Shown piece after piece: positions 8,372 to 17,760 of a stretch of 40,000 nucleotides of DNA. A program made the translations under genes and the position numbers. The notes beneath the pieces are model-generated. The model saw only the letters and a program-made list of their open reading frames with translations. It searched no databases and was not told the origin of the DNA. The DNA lies in assembly GCF_900156205.1 (NCBI RefSeq), contig NZ_FTNA01000031.1, forward strand, positions 1-40,000, in the 5' to 3' direction. This stretch comes from Leptospira interrogans (GTDB taxonomy: Bacteria; Spirochaetota; Leptospiria; Leptospirales; Leptospiraceae). The stretch's first letter is position 1; every line of letters begins with the position of its first letter.

Positions 8372-10435
8372 ATGAAAAATAAAAAAGAAAAAGTAATTAT
8401 ACTCGGCGGGGGGTTGGGATCTCTTGTTACAGCTTACGAAATTACTTCTAAACCTAATTGGAAAGAACATTACGATATTACGATTTATCAATTAGGTTGG
8501 AGACTTGGTGGAAAAGGCGCAAGTGGTAGAAATCAAAACGTATTTAACAGAATTGAAGAACATGGATTACATATTTGGTTCGGATTTTATGATCATGCCT
8601 TTCGACTGATCAGAAAATGTTATGAAGAACTCTCAAGGCCTCTTTTTAGCCCATTGGCTATCTGGGAAGAAGCTTTTAAACCGGCAAATTTTTTTGTACT
8701 TGAGGAATTAGTTAATGGAAGTTATCAGTCTTGGCCGTTCCATTTTCCAATGAATAGTCAGATTCCAGGTGATACGACCGAACTTCCAGATTCTGTGACT
8801 TATCCTTCGATGATTTTAGAATATTTGAATGAATATTATAAAAATCGTAAGCAATATATTTTTCCAGAAAATGAGTGTGCTGAAAATCAGGGGGGTTGGA
8901 AAGAAATTTTAGAATGGGTAGAAGACGGAACGGAAGGAATGAGTTTAGATGTGATTGAGAAAGCCATTCTTGTTTTGAAACATCTCTTGAATCAATTAAA
9001 CAAAGATTTTCCCCAGGATCGTTTTCTAAAATATGTGGATCAATTTATTGATGGTCTTTGGGCAAAGACGGAGAAAAAAATTGAATCGAATACGGAAGCA
9101 AGAAGGTTTTGGATTCTAGTTGATTTTAGTCTTACGAATATCAAAGGGATGATCCGAGACAAAGTTTTTGAAAATGGTTTTGAAAGTATAGATGACTTTG
9201 ATTATAGAGAATGGTTAAAACTTCATGGAGCAAGTGAGCTTACGATCAACTCTGCGATTGTACAGGGGATTTATGGTCTTGTGTTTGCAGGAAGAAGCCA
9301 ATATACTTTTGCTGCGGGAACGGCTCTTAAAGGTGCTTTGAGAATGTTATTCACCTATAAAGGTGCTATTGCATATAGAATGCAAGCTGGAATGGGAGAC
9401 GTTATTTTTACTCCTATATATGAAATACTAAAAAAACGTGGAGTTAAGATTAAATTTTTTCATAGAGTTAGGGAGTTGATTCCTGGAGGCTCGGATGAAC
9501 AATCTTGGATTCAAACCGTAAAAATTGGCAAACAGGTAAACTTAATAAAAGATGAATATTCTCCTTTAGTAGACGTAAAAGGACTTGGTTGTTGGCCGAG
9601 CGAGCCTCTTTACGATCAAATTGTAGAAGGAGAAGAATTAAAAAAATATAATATAGATTTGGAAGATTATTGGTCTAAATGGCAAGATAAAGAAGAAATT
9701 AGTTTGGAGTATGGAAAAGATTTTGATCGAGTTGTTTTTGGAATTTCCATTGGCGCAATTCCCTTTTTGTGTCCAAAAATTTTAGAAGAGAATTCCAATT
9801 GGAAACGAATGATACAATCGGTTCAAACGTGTCTAACGGATGCGTTTCAACTTTGGATGTATCCAGATATCGCAGGGTTAGGGTGGAAGTATTGGAAAAA
9901 TGAACCTCCCGTATTGGGCTCATATATAGAGCCCTTTGATACTTGGTGTGATATGAGTCATTTGATCAATAGAGAATCTTGGTCTGATTCTCTATCACCA
10001 AATCATATCGCTTATTTTTGCGGGCCTTCTCCACTGGGAATTACACCTATTGATCCTTTGGTTGATCCAAATATACCGAAGCAAATGGAAAAATTAAAAG
10101 AAAGAGTAATTCAATTTTTACAAAATAACGTGCAAAGTATTTGGCCTAATTCTGTGCAAACTTCAGGATTCAATTGGGGTTTATTGTTGAATCCGGACAA
10201 GACCTGTCAGGGACCAATGACAATCGAATCCCAGTATCTTCGTTTAAATATTCAGCCTACGGAAAGATATGTTTTATCTGTCAAAGGTTCTACAAAATAC
10301 AGACTTCCTGCAGGAAAAAACGGATACTCTAATCTTGTGATTACAGGAGATTGGATCGCAAATTCGGTGTTAAACGCCGGATGTGTGGAAAGCACAGTAG
10401 TAAGTGGCATCGAAGCGGCTAAGTGTTTTTACTAA
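8372..10435 (+). CDS. FAD-dependent amine-oxidase/carotenoid-desaturase-like oxidoreductase
   Basis: The 687-residue protein opens with a dinucleotide-binding motif VIILGGGLGSLVTAYEI (glycines 12-16), followed by a WRLGGKGASGRN segment that matches the second FAD motif of the amine oxidase/phytoene desaturase superfamily. EEHGLHIWFGFYDHAF is very like the HGLHVFFG region of zeta-carotene desaturases. The C terminus has the FAD-closing pattern NLVITGDWIANSVLNAGCVESTVVSGI. There is no signal peptide. At 687 residues it is longer than typical desaturases (about 500), with an insert of charged helices around 170-270. It probably oxidises or desaturates a lipid or isoprenoid-like substrate. The preceding ADC-fold gene is a likely pathway partner. 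The exact reaction cannot be read from the sequence. Confidence 0.8.
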   Translation: MKNKKEKVIILGGGLGSLVTAYEITSKPNWKEHYDITIYQLGWRLGGKGASGRNQNVFNRIEEHGLHIWFGFYDHAFRLIRKCYEELSRPLFSPLAIWEEAFKPANFFVLEELVNGSYQSWPFHFPMNSQIPGDTTELPDSVTYPSMILEYLNEYYKNRKQYIFPENECAENQGGWKEILEWVEDGTEGMSLDVIEKAILVLKHLLNQLNKDFPQDRFLKYVDQFIDGLWAKTEKKIESNTEARRFWILVDFSLTNIKGMIRDKVFENGFESIDDFDYREWLKLHGASELTINSAIVQGIYGLVFAGRSQYTFAAGTALKGALRMLFTYKGAIAYRMQAGMGDVIFTPIYEILKKRGVKIKFFHRVRELIPGGSDEQSWIQTVKIGKQVNLIKDEYSPLVDVKGLGCWPSEPLYDQIVEGEELKKYNIDLEDYWSKWQDKEEISLEYGKDFDRVVFGISIGAIPFLCPKILEENSNWKRMIQSVQTCLTDAFQLWMYPDIAGLGWKYWKNEPPVLGSYIEPFDTWCDMSHLINRESWSDSLSPNHIAYFCGPSPLGITPIDPLVDPNIPKQMEKLKERVIQFLQNNVQSIWPNSVQTSGFNWGLLLNPDKTCQGPMTIESQYLRLNIQPTERYVLSVKGSTKYRLPAGKNGYSNLVITGDWIANSVLNAGCVESTVVSGIEAAKCFY

Positions 10436-10635
10436 ATATTTTGAACAATTTGATTCTAAATTTATTTTAAAAAATGATAAATCTTACTTCAATTTATTAA
10501 AACAAATATATTATAAAAAATTAATATTTAAAGTTGAGATATATAGGGAAATAATTCAAATTTATTGAAAACGTATATATACTCCGTTTTATTTTAGATT
10601 TTTATTTCGGGCTCGTATTTTTTTAAAGAGGAAGA

Positions 10636-13600
10636 GTGAAAATTCCCGGTTTCAAAATATTAGACTTATTTTCAGAGGATTATAAATTTATTATATATAA
10701 AGCTTTTGATCAAAGATTTGAAAAAAAAGTTCTAATTAAGACAATTTCTCAGAAAAATTCCTTTATGACGGATGTTCAAGGGATTTATCACGATTTTAGA
10801 ATTTCAAATTTTATAAAAGGATTAAAAACTCAAAATCCTCTTGAATTAATACGATACGGAGACATTCAAGCTCTTATATTAGAGGATTTTAATTCAATTC
10901 CACTTGCAAAACTCTTTCCTAATGGAGTAGGCTCCGTTCAAAAATTTTTCGAAATTGCTTTAGAAGTTTCTTTTGCACTTCAAGAAATCCATGAAAGAAG
11001 AATTTTACACAAGTCATTATGTCCAGGGAATATTTGGATTCAACCAGATACTGGGATAGTAAGGATTGTTGATTTTTCATCCTCTACTTTTTCTGGTAAG
11101 GATATTTCTCCTTCTAACACACCTCATCTGCCTCCTGAAGTTCTTTCTTATATAGCACCTGAGTTGACGGGTAAGTTATCTCGCGTTTTGGATCTTCGAA
11201 CTGATTTTTATTCTTTGGGAATTGTTTTTTACGAAATGGCAACTGGAAGTGTTCCGTTTGTTTCTAAAGATAGAAACGAAATTTTACACTCTCATCTTAC
11301 TAAAAAACCTGTTCCTATTCATATGATTAGAAATGATTTTCCTATTTCAATTTCTATGATCGTTTCGAAGTTACTCGAAAAAGACTCCGATCTACGTTAT
11401 TCATGCATTAAGGGATTGATATATGATTTAGAGCTTTGTTTTAAAGATTTTCAAAATGGAAAAATTAATTCTGAATTTGTTCCCGGTTCAAAAGATAATC
11501 CTGAGATTATATTAGATTCTTCTAATTTATATGGAAGAGAAAAGGAAATTCTCCTTTTACAATCTTCTTTAGATAAGGCGTCTCAAGGAGAAACTAGAAT
11601 TGTTTTTATTACTGGTGTTTCAGGTTCGGGAAAATCTGCGCTGATAAAATCCTTTTTAACAAGTATTTCAGATATTTTTGTCCAAGGAAAGTTCAATCAA
11701 TATGAAACTTCAATGCCATTTGGGGGATTGATTCATTCCTTACGGGATTTGGTTTCGATCTTGCTTTCTAAAAGTGAAAAAGAAATTCAAGAATTTAAAG
11801 AACTAGTTTCTAAACATATAGGTAACAATGGAAAAATTCTTTTAAATCAGTTTCCGGAATTAGAATTTATTTTGGGTCCTCAGCCAGAGTTATCTAAACT
11901 CCCTCCGGATGAAAATCAGAATCGTTTCTACCATACGCTCAGTAGCTTTATCAAAGTTCTTACAGAAATAAGTAGACCATTTGTTCTTTGTTTAGACGAT
12001 TTACAATGGGCTGATTCTGCGAGTCTCAGGTTTGTAGAAACTATTTTAGTACATTCAGAAATTAAAAAATTCTTATGTATTTTATCTTTTAGATCTGAAG
12101 AATTTGAACTTTCAAGTTCTTTTTCTAGTGTATTAAGAAAAATTGAAAGTAGTAGGGTTAAAATAGATCGAATTAAGGTAGGTTTATTAGATGAAAAAAA
12201 CGTTTATAGCCTTATTCAAGATTTGTTTCCTGGATGGGAAGAACAGTCTAAATTTGCAACTTCTATCTTTCTCAAAAAAACGTCAGGAAATCCTTTAGCT
12301 ATTATTCAACTTCTCGGAATTTGCCAAAAGAAACGTCTCATCAATTATCAATTTAAATCTAAACTTTGGAAATGGGATCTTGAAAAGATAGAAAAACTTT
12401 CAATTTCAGATAATGTAGTTGATCTACTTTGTGATAGAATTAAAACCCTTTCTCCGGAGCTTCAAGAACTTTTGGGTGTATGTTCTTGTTTGGGAAAAAA
12501 ATTTACTTTAGAATTTTTATCTAAATTAACTTTTTTTAATACTATAAAATTAGATCAGCTCCTTTGGTTAGCGGTAAGAGAAGGATTTTTAAATATTTTT
12601 TTTAATGAGAATCATTTTCTTTTCGAAGAAAATCTTTTTTCGGAACGAATTTTTAGTTTTTCACACGATAAAATCCAACAAGTTATTTATGACTTACTAG
12701 AAGAATCGAAACGGAAAAAAATTCACCAACATATAGGGATGACCCTACTTACAATTTACGGATTAGAATCTAAAGACAAGATTCTTTTTCAAATTGTACA
12801 ACATCTTAATCATACAATTGATACAATCGAAGAAGAGTCTATAAAAAATGATCTTACAATTTTAAATTATAAAGCGGGTCTTCAAGCTAAGAATTCAGGA
12901 TCATACGAAAGTTCTCTTCAATATTTAAATTTTGCTTTGAATTTTCTGAATAAGGAGGCTTCCGTCGAGAACTTTGAACTGTATACAGATGTGATTTTAG
13001 AAACCGCAGAAACAGAATATCTCTTAAGCAATTACGAAAGGGTGGAATCTCTTTTGAGATTATTAGAAAATAAAAATATAACAAATTTACAATATATTCG
13101 TAAAGAAACAATTTCGGTTCGTTTGTATTCTAAAATGAATAGAATAGAAGAGGCGGTTTTAGCGGGTTTAAGTGGAATGAGACGTTTTAAAATTTATATT
13201 CCTTCTTTTTGTTTCAGAGTCATTTTTGCACTTTTTAAGGAATTGTTAATTTCTATAATTTTATCCATAAAAAAAACCGATTTGGAACTTGTTTGTGTAA
13301 AAGAAAACTTGGAACCTGAATACGAAGCTTTGATCGATCTTTTTGCGGAGTTGGGTCCATCAGCTTTTACATACGATCAAAATTTATTTGCCCTTATTGT
13401 ATTAAAAATGTTTAATGTTTCTTTGACAAAGGGAGTTTCTAGAAGTAGCGCTATTGTGTATAGCGGATACGGTATGATCATTAACCAGGTTCTAAAAGAC
13501 CTAAATCAGGCGGTGCGTTATTCTAAGCTCGCGATGGATCTGAACAAAAAGATTCCGTTTGATCTTGTAAAGTGGAAAGTGAAATACGTATATTCTGCTT

Positions 13601-15831
13601 ATATCTGCCACTGGGTAAGGCATATCACTTTCGACATAGGTTTGTTAGACGAAGTTCATAATGGAGCCTTACAAAACGGGGATATTTTTTTTGCCGGATT
13701 TAGTCTTCAGGCCAAGATTCAGAAAAAAATTTTTGCTTCCTATTCTATAAATGAACTTTTGACGGACATAGATAATGCGGAAAAGTATTTTAAGATAACA
13801 AGAGACGATTTCGCTTCCGTAATTTCAAAAAGTTCTCATCAGTTTATCAAAGCTCTTGCAGGAAAAACTTTTTCCGGCTGTTCTTTGGAAGATTCTGAGT
13901 TCCAATACCAAGATTTTGAAAGTGAAATAATGGAAAATAAAAATTACACTGCACTTTCCTATTATTATCATGATCTTACTAAACTTTATTATTTTTCAGG
14001 GCAATATAAAAAAGCTATAATATTCGCCGCAAAGTGTGAAAAGTTAATTCGGAATGCTTTTGGTTTGATTCCTTTTGCCGAATATTGGTTTTATTATGGA
14101 ATTGTCATTTTAGCTAATTTTCATGAATTTAGTTTTTTTCAAAGAATTAGATATTTAAAAAAATTGAATATTGTATTTTCATACTTTAAAAAATGGAGTA
14201 GAGATTGCCCGGAAAATTTTATGGGACTTTTGGAACTTCTTAGTGCAGAAAAAAAAAGAATACGCGGAAAAGTTTACGATACAATTGTAGGTTACGAAAG
14301 AGCGATCAAACTTTTTCAAGAATCGGGTTTTATTTCGTTTCAGGCTTTATCGAGCGAAATGGCTGCTGAGTTTCATTATAAAATTGGAAATTTCTCTCTT
14401 GGAAATCACTATTTAGGATACGCGATCAATTTATATTCTAAATGGGGAGCTTTGTCTAAGGTATCTGATCTAAAAAGTCGTTTTTCGAATCAACCCCAGC
14501 TTTGTTTTTTGAATGAAAATGATCTAAACAAAATCTTGGAACAAGATCTTGTTTTAGATCGGGAAGTTATATTAAAATATTATAATATTATTTCTAAAGA
14601 GATTGTCTTGGATAATCTTCTTAAGAAATTGATGCAAATAACGATGCAAACTGCTGGAGCGACAAAAGCGGTTTATTTTAATTTGTATAATGAAAATCCA
14701 ATGCCTTATCTTATAGGACAAAACGAAAAGACAGGAATTAAGATTGAAAAATTTCCAGAATTAGATAAACCTCAATATCCGGTTTCTTATCTGAATTACG
14801 TGTTTAGAACGGGTAAATTGATTTCTACGTTTGATTCTTTCTCGATTAAAAATTTTAACGATCAATATATCAAAGAAAAAAATCCACAGTCTATGGTTTG
14901 TATTCCATTGATACACATTGGAAAATTAAAGGGGATTCTCTATTTAGAAAATGAATTCGCCAAAGGAATGTTTACCGAAAAGAATATTCAAATTTTGGAA
15001 CTGATCGCGGGGCAAGCGGCGATTTTTATAGAAAATGCTAACCTTTATGCGGAATTAGAAGAAAAGGTAAAACAAAGGACTTCCGAACTCGATAATACAA
15101 TTCATCTGCTTCGAAAGGATTTACTCTACGCTCAAAAAATTCAGGATAAAATTTTATCAAAACCGGAGTCTACATTATGTGGAATACATGTTTTTACGAA
15201 GTACATTCCGATGATGTACGTAGGAGGTGATATTTACGACTATGAAGAAATTTCTCCAGGTAAGGTGAGAATCTTTTTAGCGGATGCTACTGGTCACGGT
15301 GTTCAAGCTGCGTTAGTCACTATGTTAATTAAATCCGAATATGAAAGTCTCAAATATTTAAATATATCTCCGGGAGGTTTGATTACCAAATTGAATCGAA
15401 CCATCATAGCAAAATATAAAACTCTTAAATTCTTTTTTAGTTGCCTAGTCGCTGACGTTGATGCGCAAAGAGGAACATTTTACTACTCAGCGGCAGGACA
15501 TCCGGACCAACTCTACCTTTCTGGAAATACGATAACAAAATTGATTCGATGTGGACCGATTATAGGTATTCTTGAAAATAAAGAATACGATTCTCATTCT
15601 TTGAAGATATTTAAAGGAGATAAGTTGTTTTTCTTTTCTGACGGAATGATAGAAGGATCTAATTCGTTTAATGAGACGTTCGGTGAAGATAGACTTTTGA
15701 AATTAATTTTAAATCATTCTTCCAAATCGGTTTCGGAAATCGTTTCGTTTGTATTTTCTGATTTTCAAACTTTTCTTTCAGGTAAAGAAGTTGCGGATGA
15801 CATTACGTTTTTGTCGGCAGAAGTATTGTAA
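10636..15831 (+). CDS. multidomain signalling protein: degenerate Ser/Thr kinase, AAA/STAND ATPase, helical repeats, GAF, SpoIIE-type PP2C phosphatase
   Basis: This 1731-residue protein starts at GTG 10636, with AGAGGAAGAG just upstream. Residues 1-275 form a protein-kinase fold with VLIK (Lys35), APE (174-176) and DFYSLG (190-195). The catalytic loop, however, reads HKSLCPGN (125-132), so the HRD aspartate is Ser127, and DFG is DFS (146-148). About 296-600 is an ATPase with Walker A GVSGSGKS (327-334) and Walker B LCLDDLQWAD (Asp454-455). About 600-1300 is helical, TPR-like. A GAF domain spans about 1315-1470 and a coiled coil follows. The SpoIIE/PP2C domain has GGDIYD (1530-1535), ADATGHG (1549-1555), SDG (1668-1670) and ADD (1720-1722), so its metal-binding aspartates look intact. 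It probably links sensing and ATP-dependent switching to dephosphorylation of a partner, possibly a STAS anti-anti-sigma factor. Confidence 0.88.
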   Translation: MKIPGFKILDLFSEDYKFIIYKAFDQRFEKKVLIKTISQKNSFMTDVQGIYHDFRISNFIKGLKTQNPLELIRYGDIQALILEDFNSIPLAKLFPNGVGSVQKFFEIALEVSFALQEIHERRILHKSLCPGNIWIQPDTGIVRIVDFSSSTFSGKDISPSNTPHLPPEVLSYIAPELTGKLSRVLDLRTDFYSLGIVFYEMATGSVPFVSKDRNEILHSHLTKKPVPIHMIRNDFPISISMIVSKLLEKDSDLRYSCIKGLIYDLELCFKDFQNGKINSEFVPGSKDNPEIILDSSNLYGREKEILLLQSSLDKASQGETRIVFITGVSGSGKSALIKSFLTSISDIFVQGKFNQYETSMPFGGLIHSLRDLVSILLSKSEKEIQEFKELVSKHIGNNGKILLNQFPELEFILGPQPELSKLPPDENQNRFYHTLSSFIKVLTEISRPFVLCLDDLQWADSASLRFVETILVHSEIKKFLCILSFRSEEFELSSSFSSVLRKIESSRVKIDRIKVGLLDEKNVYSLIQDLFPGWEEQSKFATSIFLKKTSGNPLAIIQLLGICQKKRLINYQFKSKLWKWDLEKIEKLSISDNVVDLLCDRIKTLSPELQELLGVCSCLGKKFTLEFLSKLTFFNTIKLDQLLWLAVREGFLNIFFNENHFLFEENLFSERIFSFSHDKIQQVIYDLLEESKRKKIHQHIGMTLLTIYGLESKDKILFQIVQHLNHTIDTIEEESIKNDLTILNYKAGLQAKNSGSYESSLQYLNFALNFLNKEASVENFELYTDVILETAETEYLLSNYERVESLLRLLENKNITNLQYIRKETISVRLYSKMNRIEEAVLAGLSGMRRFKIYIPSFCFRVIFALFKELLISIILSIKKTDLELVCVKENLEPEYEALIDLFAELGPSAFTYDQNLFALIVLKMFNVSLTKGVSRSSAIVYSGYGMIINQVLKDLNQAVRYSKLAMDLNKKIPFDLVKWKVKYVYSAYICHWVRHITFDIGLLDEVHNGALQNGDIFFAGFSLQAKIQKKIFASYSINELLTDIDNAEKYFKITRDDFASVISKSSHQFIKALAGKTFSGCSLEDSEFQYQDFESEIMENKNYTALSYYYHDLTKLYYFSGQYKKAIIFAAKCEKLIRNAFGLIPFAEYWFYYGIVILANFHEFSFFQRIRYLKKLNIVFSYFKKWSRDCPENFMGLLELLSAEKKRIRGKVYDTIVGYERAIKLFQESGFISFQALSSEMAAEFHYKIGNFSLGNHYLGYAINLYSKWGALSKVSDLKSRFSNQPQLCFLNENDLNKILEQDLVLDREVILKYYNIISKEIVLDNLLKKLMQITMQTAGATKAVYFNLYNENPMPYLIGQNEKTGIKIEKFPELDKPQYPVSYLNYVFRTGKLISTFDSFSIKNFNDQYIKEKNPQSMVCIPLIHIGKLKGILYLENEFAKGMFTEKNIQILELIAGQAAIFIENANLYAELEEKVKQRTSELDNTIHLLRKDLLYAQKIQDKILSKPESTLCGIHVFTKYIPMMYVGGDIYDYEEISPGKVRIFLADATGHGVQAALVTMLIKSEYESLKYLNISPGGLITKLNRTIIAKYKTLKFFFSCLVADVDAQRGTFYYSAAGHPDQLYLSGNTITKLIRCGPIIGILENKEYDSHSLKIFKGDKLFFFSDGMIEGSNSFNETFGEDRLLKLILNHSSKSVSEIVSFVFSDFQTFLSGKEVADDITFLSAEVL

Positions 15832-15864
15832 TATCTTTTTCTATAAATTATTTCTTTTAAAAAT

Positions 15865-15901
15865 CTTAACAATTTCTTAACTTCCTTTTTTGCGCCTTAA
15901 C
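15865..15901 (+). promoter_or_regulatory. candidate KdpE operator: phased CTTAAC repeats upstream of kdpF
   Basis: Three direct copies of CTTAAC start at 15865, 15876 and 15896, that is 11 and 20 bases apart, about one and two helical turns. They lie roughly 80-115 bases before the kdpF start. OmpR/PhoB-family regulators such as KdpE typically bind direct repeats with about 11-base spacing, so these are a reasonable operator candidate. A TTGACT at 15912-15917 could be a -35 box, but no good -10 box sits at the right distance. That KdpE binds here is inference. Confidence 0.4.
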
Positions 15902-15971
15902 CCTACATTTATTGACTCAGTCTCTATTTTATGATTTACTTGTATGTTAAAATACTAGTTTCAGGTAAAAG

Positions 15972-16067
<96 letters not shown>

Positions 16068-16076
16068 GGAATTTTT

Positions 16077-17750
16077 ATGGTAACGGAATGGATTCAACTT
16101 TTGATCTTTCTATTTGCGCTCCTAATTTTTTCTCCTTTATTCGGTCTTGGATTGTATAAAGTGTATTTATATAAAACTTCTGGTTTTGAAAAATTTTTGT
16201 ATAAAATTTGTGGGATCGATCCCAATCGAAATATGGATTGGAAAGAATATGCTCTATCTTTGCTCGTATTCAATTTTTTCGGTTTTTTACTATTGTTTTT
16301 AATTCTATTTTTTCAAAATTATCTTCCACTCAATCCAGAAAATTTTCCAGGATTAGTTTGGGATCTTGCGTTTAATACCGCGGTCAGTTTTACCACAAAT
16401 ACGAACTGGCAGGCTTATAGTGGAGAATCTACGTTAAGTTTTTTTTCCCAAATGGCAGGATTGACCACACAAAATTTTCTTAGCGCAACTACTGGATTGT
16501 GCGTACTTCTTGCGCTTTCAAGAGGAATATCAGTAAATTATAATGTTTTTGCTTTGGGAAATTTTTGGAAGGATATGATTCGAGGAACGTTATACGTTCT
16601 TCTTCCTCTCTCTTTTATTTTTGCTTTGTTTTTGGTTGGCTTTGGAGTTGTACAAACTTTTTCCGAATCCGTTTCCGCGATTACTTTAGAAGGAAATACA
16701 CAAATAATTCCTTTAGGACCGGTTGCGTCTCAGGTAGCCATCAAACAATTAGGAACAAACGGTGGTGGATATTTTGGAGTAAACGCGTCGCATCCTTTTG
16801 AAAACCCTTCTCCAATTTCAAATTTTCTACAAATGTTTTCCATTCTGATTTTGCCAGGCGCTTGTGTTTTTTTATACGGAAGAATAACCGGAAGTATCAG
16901 ACACGCATGGGCAATTTTCAGCGTGATGTTTACGATACTCTGTGTTGGAATTTTAATTGTCTGGACTTTTGAATCTTCTTGGAACCCGATCAGTGGTACG
17001 TTAGGTTTTTGGGAAGGAAAAGAAATTAGATTTGGAATTTTAAACAGTTCTATTTGGGAAGTTGCCACAACTGTGGCGTCTAACGGATCTGTAAACTCTA
17101 TGCACGATAGTTTTTCTCCGATTGGTGGTCTAGTAGGAATATTGAATATACAACTAGGAGAAATTGTATTTGGAGGAGTAGGGGCTGGGATGTATGGAAT
17201 GATACTTTTTGTTTTGCTGACCGTATTTTTAAGCGGGATAATGGTGGGACGCAGCCCGGAATATTTAGGTAAAAAAATAGAAAAGAGAGAAATTCAAATG
17301 TCTATCTTGGGAATTTTATTACCTTCTACAATTATACTTTTGTTTACTGCAATTTCGGTAAGTGTCTCGGACGCGTTATCTTCTCTTACAAATCGAGGCC
17401 CTCACGGTTTATCAGAAATTCTTTATGCGTTTTCTTCGGGAGCGGGAAATAATGGAAGTGCTTTTGCTGGTCTGAACGCAAATACTACTTATTATAATGT
17501 TATGATTGCGATTGCGATGATATTAGGAAGATTTGGAGTGATTCTACCTGTTTTAGTAATTGCTGGAAGTCTCGCTCAGAAAAAAAGATCGGAGATCGTA
17601 TCGGAAGGTTCTTTTTCTACAGAAGGAGGGACCTTTTATATTTTGTTATTGTCAGTTATTATCATAGTAGGCGCGCTTACTTTTTTTCCGGTGCTTACGA
17701 TTGGGCCGATACTTGAGCATTTTATAATGTTTCAGAATCTGACTTTTTAA
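16077..17750 (+). CDS. kdpA: potassium-transporting ATPase, K+-binding subunit KdpA
   Basis: The 557-residue, roughly ten-helix membrane protein is KdpA, the channel-like subunit that selects and passes K+ in the KdpFABC pump. Length matches E. coli KdpA (557). The four-fold selectivity filter regions are visible: [46 protein letters not shown] and [18 protein letters not shown]. The ribosome site AAGGA precedes the ATG. The gene is followed 10 bases later by kdpB with its own AGGAG, all on one strand with kdpF upstream, so it is a single operon. Confidence 0.97.
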   Translation: MVTEWIQLLIFLFALLIFSPLFGLGLYKVYLYKTSGFEKFLYKICGIDPNRNMDWKEYALSLLVFNFFGFLLLFLILFFQNYLPLNPENFPGLVWDLAFNTAVSFTTNTNWQAYSGESTLSFFSQMAGLTTQNFLSATTGLCVLLALSRGISVNYNVFALGNFWKDMIRGTLYVLLPLSFIFALFLVGFGVVQTFSESVSAITLEGNTQIIPLGPVASQVAIKQLGTNGGGYFGVNASHPFENPSPISNFLQMFSILILPGACVFLYGRITGSIRHAWAIFSVMFTILCVGILIVWTFESSWNPISGTLGFWEGKEIRFGILNSSIWEVATTVASNGSVNSMHDSFSPIGGLVGILNIQLGEIVFGGVGAGMYGMILFVLLTVFLSGIMVGRSPEYLGKKIEKREIQMSILGILLPSTIILLFTAISVSVSDALSSLTNRGPHGLSEILYAFSSGAGNNGSAFAGLNANTTYYNVMIAIAMILGRFGVILPVLVIAGSLAQKKRSEIVSEGSFSTEGGTFYILLLSVIIIVGALTFFPVLTIGPILEHFIMFQNLTF

Positions 17751-17760
17751 GGAGAATCGA

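Noticed and set aside
10636..11460. Active Ser/Thr protein kinase domain
   Set aside because: The catalytic-loop aspartate (HRD) is Ser127 and the DFG motif is DFS, so kinase activity is not supported.
15912..15940. Sigma-70 promoter for kdpF from TTGACT
   Set aside because: No acceptable -10 hexamer lies 16-18 bases downstream; nearby TATGTT and TAAAAT are too far.
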